Assembly (NCBI GenBank): GCA_027488415.1
Contig: JAIYBS010000220.1
Coordinates: 1-18,805, forward strand
Source of the DNA: Planctomycetaceae bacterium
GTDB taxonomy: Bacteria; Planctomycetota; Phycisphaerae; Phycisphaerales; SM1A02
Direction of reading: 5' to 3'
DNA length: 18,805 nucleotides
Part shown: positions 13,759-18,805 of the stretch, piece after piece
Layout: each line of letters opens with the position of its first letter
Position numbering within the stretch: the stretch's first letter is position 1
The notes under the pieces: model-generated
The model's database searches: none
What the model saw: the letters and a program-made list of their open reading frames with translations, nothing else
What the model was told of the DNA's origin: nothing
Program-made: the position numbers and the translations under genes

Positions 13759-14598
13759 TCACTTGCTGCCGGGCCGCGTTCCGGGGCGGTCGATGCCTCC
13801 CGGCGGCGGCTTGTTGCGCATCGGCGGGGCGCCGATCGGTCCCTGCTCGGAGCCGCCGTCGGACTCGCCCTCGGCCTTCTCCTGCTCCTGCACGCGAGCA
13901 ACGGGCTTGAGCACCTCGTCCGGCTCCATCGCGACCTTGCGCTCGGCGGCCGCGGCGGCGAGCCACGCGTCGATCAGGTCCTTGCCGCTGAGCTTCGCCA
14001 TCACCTCGACGGGCTGGTACGAGCTGGTGAACTCCTGCGAGGTGACCTTCTTGCCCTCGCCCTCGACCTTGTAGGTCCAGAGCTGGCCCTCGACGATGCC
14101 GCCGGCGCGGAAGGCGCCGATGACGTAGAGCTTGCCGTCGGCCTTCTTGCAGGCGAGGTCGATGCGGGTGACGGGCTTGCAGGCCTCGGCGAACGCGCCG
14201 CTCGACTTCATCGCGTCGAGGATCGCGCCGTCCTCGGCGCTCATCGCCGCGCGGATCGCGTCGGGCTGCGACTTCGCGAAGCCGTCGAAGAACTTGAGGA
14301 CGGCCACGCGCTCCGGATCGGTCGCGGGGGCCTTGTCCTCGGGCAAGCGGATCTTGTTGCTGATCCCGAGCTCCTTCATGAGCTCGGCGATCGGCGTCAC
14401 CGACGGCGGCGGCGGGGGCGGCGGCGGCGGGGGCGGCGGCGGCGCGACGGCGACCTGCTCCTCCTCCTCGCCTCCGCAGCCGCCGAGCGGCGCGATGAAG
14501 AGCGAGGCGGCGATGCCGGTCAGGGCCGCGGCGCGCGCGAGCGTGCGGAACGCGTCAAGCGGTCGGCTGCGCTGCAGTGTCTCGTTGGGGCTGGTCAT
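13759..14598 (-). CDS. Unknown lipoprotein with polyproline linker, inside the fatty-acid synthesis cluster
   Basis: I do not recognise a family for this 279-residue protein. It has a signal peptide with a good lipobox (LGGC, Cys41), then a short acidic run (EEEE, 44-47). A tract of 13 consecutive prolines at 53-65 would act as a stiff linker away from the membrane. The core (about 75-215) is alpha/beta with segments FFDGFAKSQPDAIRAAMS, RIDLACKKADGKLYVIGAF and GQLWTYKVEGEGKK, vaguely NTF2-like. The last 45 residues are Pro/Gly/Glu/Lys-rich and probably disordered. The ATG at 14598 overlaps fabD by 44 bp and has GAGGTGA 6 nt upstream; no later start keeps the signal peptide. Co-transcribed after fabD, it ends at a strong terminator. 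A link to lipid metabolism is only positional. Confidence 0.82.
   Translation of the reverse strand: MTSPNETLQRSRPLDAFRTLARAAALTGIAASLFIAPLGGCGGEEEEQVAVAPPPPPPPPPPPPPSVTPIAELMKELGISNKIRLPEDKAPATDPERVAVLKFFDGFAKSQPDAIRAAMSAEDGAILDAMKSSGAFAEACKPVTRIDLACKKADGKLYVIGAFRAGGIVEGQLWTYKVEGEGKKVTSQEFTSSYQPVEVMAKLSGKDLIDAWLAAAAAERKVAMEPDEVLKPVARVQEQEKAEGESDGGSEQGPIGAPPMRNKPPPGGIDRPGTRPGSK
14404..14442 (+). repeat. CGG-type trinucleotide tract encoding 13 prolines
   Basis: Thirteen consecutive triplets, CGG or GGG on the plus strand (CCG/CCC proline codons on the minus strand), in the order CGG x4, GGG, CGG x4, GGG, CGG x3. The 15-bp periodicity suggests slippage-driven expansion. Confidence 0.85.
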
Positions 14599-15517
14599 GG
14601 CTTGTCACCTCGACGGAACGATCGATCCGACGCATGAGTCCCTTGAGGACGGTGTTCGGGGCGAGCTCGTGGAAGGTCACCCCTTCGGAGGCCTTCGTCG
14701 CGCCGATCAGGTCCGCGCAGGACTGGCTCCATCGTACCGGGGAGACGATCTGGTCGACGAGCAGCTTCCGCATCTTCGCGGGGTCGTTTCGGTCGTGCCG
14801 GACGCCGGTCACGTTGCTCCAGACGTCCACGGCGAGCGGCTTGAGGTCCACGTGCTCGAGCGCCCGGGCCATTCCCTCGGCCGCAGGGGCCATCAGGGGG
14901 CTGTGGAACGCGCCGGCGACCGCGAGCTTCGTGGCCCGGAGCCCCATCTTCCCGGCCACCTCGACGGCACGGTCGCAGGCGCCCACGGAGCCCGAGACGA
15001 CGATCTGCCCGGGGGCGTTGAAGTTCGCGGGGACCAGGACCTCGCCGCCGGCGGCGGCCGCGCAGAGCTCGTTCGCCTGCGCCTCGTCCGCGCCGATCAG
15101 GGCGACCATGCCGCCCTTCGAGGCCTCGGCGGCCTGCTGCATGAGCCGGCCGCGGGTTGCGACCAGGCGCAGGCCGTCGGCGAACGAGAAGGCGCCCGCG
15201 ATGCAGAGCGCGGTGTACTCGCCGAGCGAGAGGCCGTTCGCGGCGGCGGTCACGATGCCGGGGTGGCGATCGACGAGCGCCGCGTGCGAGGCGATGCCGC
15301 AGGTGAAGAGCGCGGGCTGGCTCACGTCGGTGCGGTTGAGCTCCTCCTGCGGGCCCGCGAAGCAGAACTCGCTCAGGCGGCGCGCGCCGAGGCTCGTCAC
15401 CTCGTCGGCGGTGCGGAAGACGCTCGCCGCGGCGGCGCTGGACTCGGCCCATGCCTGGCCCATGCCGACGACCTGCGCGCCCTGTCCGGGGCAGAGGAAG
15501 ACGAAGCCGCTCTTCAT
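14555..15517 (-). CDS. fabD: Malonyl-CoA:ACP transacylase
   Basis: FabD loads malonyl groups onto ACP. The 320-residue product is close to the usual 305-315 and has FLCPGQGAQVVGMG (7-20), nucleophile Ser97 in NGLSLGEYTAL, TRGRLMQQAA and catalytic His205 in GAFHSPLM. The residue before the nucleophile is Leu instead of the usual His (GHSLGE in Escherichia coli). I associate this variant with planctomycetes, without a search. The start has AAGGAG 9 nt upstream and lies 28 bp after fabH. The 3' end overlaps the lipoprotein gene by 44 bp, which couples their translation. Confidence 0.95.
   Translation of the reverse strand: MKSGFVFLCPGQGAQVVGMGQAWAESSAAAASVFRTADEVTSLGARRLSEFCFAGPQEELNRTDVSQPALFTCGIASHAALVDRHPGIVTAAANGLSLGEYTALCIAGAFSFADGLRLVATRGRLMQQAAEASKGGMVALIGADEAQANELCAAAAGGEVLVPANFNAPGQIVVSGSVGACDRAVEVAGKMGLRATKLAVAGAFHSPLMAPAAEGMARALEHVDLKPLAVDVWSNVTGVRHDRNDPAKMRKLLVDQIVSPVRWSQSCADLIGATKASEGVTFHELAPNTVLKGLMRRIDRSVEVTSHDQPQRDTAAQPTA
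14605..14611 (-). promoter_or_regulatory. Ribosome binding site of the polyproline lipoprotein gene, inside fabD
   Basis: GAGGTGA on the minus strand, 6 nt before the ATG at 14598. It supports a start overlapping the fabD coding end. Confidence 0.65.
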
Positions 15518-15545
15518 GTCGCGTTCTCCTTCGTGAGTGGTCGGG

Positions 15546-16544
15546 TCACGTGTTCCAGACGCACGAGGCCCACGTCACGCCCGCGCCGAAGGCGACGAGG
15601 ACGATGGGCTTCCCGGGTTCGATGCGTCCGGCCTCGTTCAGCTCGTCGAGGCAGATCGGGATGCTCGCCGCGCTGGTGTTCCCGTAGCGGTCGATGTTGA
15701 CGTAGACGCGCTCCGGCGGGAGCTTCAGCTTCTCGATCGCGCTCTCGATGATGCGCTGGTTCGACTGGTGGCAGATGTAGTGCTGCACGTCGTCGACCTT
15801 GAGGCCGGTGCGCTCCAGCGCGTCGTGGATCGCCTCCTGGAAGCGGGTCACGGCGAACTTGTAGATCTCGCGGCCGTGCATGCGCAGGTAGCCGAGGCGG
15901 ATCGGGTTGGCCGTGTCGTTCTCGGGGACCTCGCGCTCGTTGCGCGGGTGGTAGAGCGTGCGCCACAGCCGGCCGTCGCCGTGCATCGTCTGGTGGACGC
16001 AGCCCTTGGTCGGGTCGGGGTCCGCCACGAACACCGCGGCGCCCGCGCCGTCGCCGAAGATGATCGACACGGTGCGGTCGTTCCAGTCGACGAGGCGCGT
16101 GAGCACCTCGACGCCGATCACCGCGATCTTCTCGGCGCGGCCGCAGCGGATCATGGTGTCCGCGAGGTTCATGCCGTAGAGGAATCCGCTGCACGCGGCG
16201 GCGAGGTCGAACACCGCGGCGTCGTCGGCGCCGACCGCCTCGCTGATCCGCGCCGCGGTCGAGGGGCAGAGCATCTCGCCGCTCACGCTCGCGACGATGA
16301 TCAGGTCGAGCTCCTCGCCCTTCACGCCCGCGTTGGCGAGCGCCTTCACGAGGGCGTCCCGGCCGAGCGTGAACACGGTCTCGTGGTCGGCGGCCCTGTG
16401 GCGCGCCTTGATCCCGGTGCGCTGGACGATCCACTCGTCGCTCGTGTCGACGATCTTCGACAGTTCGTGGTTGGTCAGGACCTGCGCCGGCACGGCGCGG
16501 CCGGTGCCTGCGATGCGGACGCCGCGCCCGAAGGCCTGCGTCAT
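15546..16544 (-). CDS. fabH: 3-oxoacyl-[acyl-carrier-protein] synthase III
   Basis: FabH starts fatty-acid synthesis by condensing acyl-CoA with malonyl-ACP. The 332-residue product has the Cys-His-Asn triad: Cys118 (DLAAACSGFLYGM), His259 (ICHQSNQRIIE) and Asn289 (RYGNTSAASIP). SDEWIVQRTGIKAR (35-48) and FGDGAGAAVF are further family marks. The start overlaps the plsX stop as ATGA, a typical translational coupling. The frame stays open far upstream through plsX, but that part is not coding. The chain-length or branched-chain preference of the primer cannot be told from sequence. Expected partners are plsX upstream and fabD downstream in the same operon. Confidence 0.96.
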   Translation of the reverse strand: MTQAFGRGVRIAGTGRAVPAQVLTNHELSKIVDTSDEWIVQRTGIKARHRAADHETVFTLGRDALVKALANAGVKGEELDLIIVASVSGEMLCPSTAARISEAVGADDAAVFDLAAACSGFLYGMNLADTMIRCGRAEKIAVIGVEVLTRLVDWNDRTVSIIFGDGAGAAVFVADPDPTKGCVHQTMHGDGRLWRTLYHPRNEREVPENDTANPIRLGYLRMHGREIYKFAVTRFQEAIHDALERTGLKVDDVQHYICHQSNQRIIESAIEKLKLPPERVYVNIDRYGNTSAASIPICLDELNEAGRIEPGKPIVLVAFGAGVTWASCVWNT

Positions 16545-17569
16545 GCCTCGACCTGCTCCGCGAGCTTGACGGTGGCCAGGCGCGCAACGATCTTTTCGTT
16601 GATCTTCGCCTCGGCGAATGCCTTGCCGCGGAGGATCGCGTTCTTGATCGTGCGGTCCTTGCTGGAGCCGTGGCTGATGAGCGACACGCCGTTGACGCCC
16701 AGGAGCGGCGCACCGCCGTACTCGTGGTAGTCGTGCTTGGCGTAGAGGTTCTTGATGACCGACTCGAGGCGCAGCACCAGCTCGGGATCGGTGGCCAGCA
16801 CCTCGTGCGCGAGCGCCTTGAAGATGCCGCTCGAGAGGCCCTCGGCGAGCTTCAGCATGACGTTGCCGACGACGCCGTCCGTGATCACCACGTCGGCCTC
16901 GCCGTTGAACACGCCGCGGCCCTCGACGAAGCCCGTGAAGTTCAGGGTCTCGAAGCGGCGCAGGTGGTCGCGCGCCTCGCGCATCAGGTCGGTGCCCTTC
17001 TGTTCCTCGCCGCCGACGTTCATCAGCGCCACGCGGGGGTTCTTCACACCCAGGATCTCGCGCGCGTAGACGTCGCCCATCACGCCGTACTGCGCCAGGT
17101 GGCTGGGCTTCGGCTCGATGTTGGCGCCCACGTCGATGAGGACGATCGGGCCGCTGAACGTGGGGACGGTGACGCAGATGCCGGGACGGATCACGCCGGG
17201 CAGGCGCCGCATGAAGTATTGGCTCGCCGCGACGCACGCGCCGGTGTTGCCGGCGCTGATCACGACGTCCACGCGGTTCTCCGCGCGGGGCGACGCCATC
17301 TGGTTCATCACCACGATGGACGAGTTCTTCTTGGCCTTCATCGCCTCGACGGGCGGCTCGTCCATCCCGATCACTTCCGTGGTCGGGACGATCTCGACGC
17401 GCACGTCCTTGAGGTGGCCGCGCTCCGAGAGCGCGTCCTTGATCGTGGACTCGTCGCCCACGAGGACAAGCCGATCCTCGTGCGACAGCAGCGGGATCGC
17501 CTGAATGCAGCCCTTGAGGATCTGGTCGGGGGCGTTGTCGCCCCCCATGACATCGACGGCGATGCGCAT
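16541..17569 (-). CDS. plsX: Phosphate acyltransferase PlsX
   Basis: PlsX makes acyl-phosphate from acyl-ACP, feeding PlsY in phospholipid synthesis. The 342-residue product carries the family motifs in order: DVMGGDNAPDQILKG at the N-terminus, ISAGNTGA, IDVGANIEPKP, GGEEQKGTDL, ITDGVVGNVMLKLAEG and YGGAPLLGVNGVSLISHGSS. The ATG at 17569 begins the first strand. There is no Shine-Dalgarno, so translation may depend on ribosomes arriving from rpmF 27 bp upstream. The rpmF-plsX-fabH-fabD order is widely conserved and ties membrane-lipid supply to ribosome production. Confidence 0.97.
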   Translation of the reverse strand: MRIAVDVMGGDNAPDQILKGCIQAIPLLSHEDRLVLVGDESTIKDALSERGHLKDVRVEIVPTTEVIGMDEPPVEAMKAKKNSSIVVMNQMASPRAENRVDVVISAGNTGACVAASQYFMRRLPGVIRPGICVTVPTFSGPIVLIDVGANIEPKPSHLAQYGVMGDVYAREILGVKNPRVALMNVGGEEQKGTDLMREARDHLRRFETLNFTGFVEGRGVFNGEADVVITDGVVGNVMLKLAEGLSSGIFKALAHEVLATDPELVLRLESVIKNLYAKHDYHEYGGAPLLGVNGVSLISHGSSKDRTIKNAILRGKAFAEAKINEKIVARLATVKLAEQVEA

Positions 17570-17596
17570 GGCGGGAGTTGCGCGGCAGTCCGGGGC

Positions 17597-17782
17597 TTAC
17601 GCCTCGGGCTGCGCCACCTTCAGCTGCAGGCCGGGACGCACGTAGCCGCAGTCGCGGCACGCGGTGTGCGGGCGCTTGGTGGCGCCGCAGTTCGGGCAGG
17701 TGACGGTGTGCGCGGACTTCAGCGCGTGGTGGGCACGACGGCGACGCGTGCGGCCGGGGGACTGGCGGAATGCGGGAAGCAT
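17597..17782 (-). CDS. rpmF: 50S ribosomal protein L32
   Basis: The 61-residue protein is basic at the N-terminus (SPGRTRRRRAHHALK), as all L32 proteins are, followed by a zinc ribbon with two CxxC pairs (TCPNCGATKRPHTACRDCG) and a short C-terminal tail. It is the zinc-binding (C+) form. The start at 17782 has AGAGGT 8 nt upstream. It is the first gene of the plsX-fabH-fabD run, with a promoter about 70 bp upstream. Confidence 0.96.
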   Translation of the reverse strand: MLPAFRQSPGRTRRRRAHHALKSAHTVTCPNCGATKRPHTACRDCGYVRPGLQLKVAQPEA

Positions 17783-17849
17783 CTTTGGACCTCTGTCGTT
17801 GCCTGGCCTTCCGGAGCCCGAGGTGGGCCCGCGAAGGGCAGGGGGGTCA

Positions 17850-17879
17850 ATGGTAACGGAAATCGCCGGGAATGCGCAA
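17850..17879 (-). promoter_or_regulatory. Promoter of the rpmF-plsX-fabH-fabD operon
   Basis: On the minus strand TTGCGC (17879-17874) and TACCAT (17855-17850) are 18 bp apart. The leader is about 65 nt, with a good Shine-Dalgarno at its end. Together with the rpsL promoter this is one of only two sites with a recognisable -35 box. Confidence 0.6.
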
Positions 17880-17932
17880 GGGTTTGCCGATGGTGTCTCG
17901 CACCGATCGTTCGATGGGTCGGCTGTTTCCGG

Positions 17933-17938
17933 TAATCT
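17933..17938 (+). promoter_or_regulatory. -10 box 11 nt before rnhA (leaderless or very short leader)
   Basis: TAATCT ends 11 nt before the ATG at 17950. No Shine-Dalgarno. A weak -35 (TTCGAT, 17910-17915) lies 17 bp upstream. Confidence 0.45.
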
Positions 17939-17949
17939 TTGGTCTTCCG

Positions 17950-18423
17950 ATGCCGCAGTTCGAACTCTTCACCGACGGAGCATGCTCCGGCAATCCCGGT
18001 CCGGGCGGCTGGGGCTTCATCCTTCGTGGCGACGGCATCGCGGGCGAGCGGCTCGAGTCCGGCGGGGAGCCTGCGACGACGAACAACCGCATGGAGCTGA
18101 CGGCGGTGATCCGTGGCCTCGACTGCGTGCCGGACGGCGCGTCGGTGACGGTGACCACCGACAGCGAGTACTGCGTGAAGGGCCTCACCGAGTGGATGGA
18201 CGGCTGGAAGCGCCGCGGTTGGCGCAAGTCGGACAAGAGCCCGGTGATGAACCGCGAGCTCTGGGAGTTGCTCGACGCGCACCGCAGCCGCGTCACGATC
18301 CGGGCCAAGTGGATTCGCGGCCACAACCAGCATCCCGAGAACGAGCGCTGCGACCGGCTGGCGGTCGCTGCGATCGACGAGGTCCGCCGCTCGGGGCGAG
18401 GCAGCGGCACGCGTGGCGCATAA
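17950..18423 (+). CDS. rnhA: Ribonuclease HI
   Basis: RNase HI cleaves the RNA strand of RNA-DNA hybrids. The 157-residue product matches the usual 150-160 and has the four acidic catalytic residues: Asp9 (ELFTDGACSGNPGPGGWGF), Glu49 (NNRMELTAV), Asp71 (TTDSEYCVKG) and Asp135 (NERCDRLA), plus His125 in the flexible RGHNQHPEN loop. The basic handle region (GWKRRGWRKSDKSPV) is present. The ATG at 17950 is chosen because the first strand begins at residue 3, as in E. coli. In-frame ATGs upstream would put the -10 box inside the gene. It diverges from rpmF. Confidence 0.96.
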   Translation: MPQFELFTDGACSGNPGPGGWGFILRGDGIAGERLESGGEPATTNNRMELTAVIRGLDCVPDGASVTVTTDSEYCVKGLTEWMDGWKRRGWRKSDKSPVMNRELWELLDAHRSRVTIRAKWIRGHNQHPENERCDRLAVAAIDEVRRSGRGSGTRGA

Positions 18424-18469
18424 CTGTCGGTGACCCGCGGGGTTGCTGCTCGCGGTGTGCGCGAGCGGC

Positions 18470-18498
18470 TTGCGGGAGAACGCCGCCTCCGCTATCGT
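18470..18498 (+). promoter_or_regulatory. Promoter of rpsL (start of the str operon)
   Basis: TTGCGG (18470-18475) and TATCGT (18493-18498, context GCTATCGT) are 17 bp apart. The 34-nt stretch from the -10 box to the ATG at 18533 is a normal leader, unlike the leaderless candidates. The best -35/-10 pair in the window. Confidence 0.65.
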
Positions 18499-18532
18499 TG
18501 TCCCTTCCCCCAAACGGAACCAAAGTCAGAAC

Positions 18533-18805
18533 ATGCCCACGATCAATCAGCTCGTTCGCAAGCCCCGCCGCTCCCCGGACGCGAAGTCGAAGGTCAAGGA
18601 CCTCGCCGCGTGCCCGCAGAAGCGCGGCGTGTGCCTCCAGGTGAAGACCGTCACCCCGAAGAAGCCGAACTCGGCGCTCCGTAAGGTGGCCCGCGTCCGC
18701 CTCTCGAACGGCAAGGAAGTCACCGCGTACATCGGCGGCGAGGGCCACAACCTGCAGGAGCACTCGATCGTGCTCGTGCGCGGCGGCCGCGTCCGTGACC
18801 TGCCG
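18533..18805 (+). CDS. rpsL: 30S ribosomal protein S12, N-terminal 91 residues (3' end outside window)
   Basis: S12 lies at the decoding centre. The visible part starts PTINQLVRKPRRS and contains QKRGVCLQV, then TVTPKKPNSALRKVARVRLSNG with the lysine that in E. coli is the streptomycin-resistance position (KPNS). It runs on to GGEGHNLQEHSIVLVRGGRVRDLP, where the window ends. The residue at the KPNS lysine is wild type. The sequence is intact so far. It is expected to be followed by rpsG and fusA. The gene lies 109 bp after rnhA and has its own promoter. Confidence 0.97.
   Translation, partial: MPTINQLVRKPRRSPDAKSKVKDLAACPQKRGVCLQVKTVTPKKPNSALRKVARVRLSNGKEVTAYIGGEGHNLQEHSIVLVRGGRVRDLP

Noticed and set aside
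12918..13901. A 327-codon frame extending fabG
   Set aside because: The extension crosses the intrinsic terminator at 13696-13734 and runs into the upstream gene in another frame.
14401..14446. The CGG tract as a CRISPR-like or regulatory repeat
   Set aside because: The units are 3 bp, without spacers, and in frame as proline codons within a supported gene.
15546..17660. A 704-codon frame that would extend fabH through plsX
   Set aside because: The upstream half is an alternative frame of plsX. FabH begins at the ATGA overlap and is full length there.
17872..17949. In-frame upstream starts for rnhA
   Set aside because: They place the likely promoter inside the gene and add residues absent from RNase HI.

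Overview
The window is an 18.8-kb stretch of very GC-rich bacterial chromosome. It is densely packed with housekeeping genes and has no RNA gene, insertion sequence, phage gene or CRISPR array that I can see. The gene set (rpmF-plsX-fabH-fabD ... fabG-acpP-fabF, GatCA, a PgpH-type HD protein, a FabD with GLSLGE instead of GHSLGE at the nucleophile) points to Planctomycetota, perhaps class Phycisphaerae. That placement is inference from gene content and motif style, not from a marker-gene comparison.

Layout, left to right. (1) The 3' end of mutY (+) runs into the 3' end of a c-di-AMP phosphodiesterase-like HD membrane protein gene (-), with a 62-bp overlap. (2) A small putative lipoprotein gene (+) faces gatA (-), which follows gatC. 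No gatB is in the window. (3) gatC diverges from a ROK-family sugar kinase gene (+) across only 39 bp. The kinase gene converges on a BI-1/YccA-type membrane protein gene (-) through a hairpin. (4) phoH (-, PIN plus PhoH ATPase, TTG start) ends in a perfect 19-bp hairpin just before the BI-1 gene. (5) A YqfO-type Nif3 gene (+) overlaps by 65 bp the 3' end of a cobalamin-binding protein gene (-) that carries the CarH-type W-x9-E-H signature but no MerR domain. (6) A long minus-strand run from 17782 down to 11153 encodes rpmF, plsX, fabH, fabD, an unknown polyproline lipoprotein, fabG, acpP and fabF, ribosomal protein L32 plus most of type II fatty-acid synthesis. The cobalamin protein lies 33 bp downstream. 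Two hairpins and three recognisable -10 boxes suggest the run is several nested transcription units rather than one. (7) rnhA (+) and the first 91 codons of rpsL (+) close the window.

A recurring feature is regulatory. Six genes facing divergent or terminator-bounded gaps have a TAnnnT box 7 to 11 nt before the ATG and no Shine-Dalgarno sequence, as expected of leaderless mRNAs. Several genes inside operons (gatA, fabD, the polyproline lipoprotein) and some with longer leaders (rpmF, fabG, acpP, phoH) have clear Shine-Dalgarno sites. No obviously novel multi-gene system is present. The best leads are the DNA-binding-domain-free B12 photosensor-like protein, the leaderless-promoter pattern, the zinc-motif-less ROK kinase and the unknown lipoprotein inside the fatty-acid synthesis cluster.
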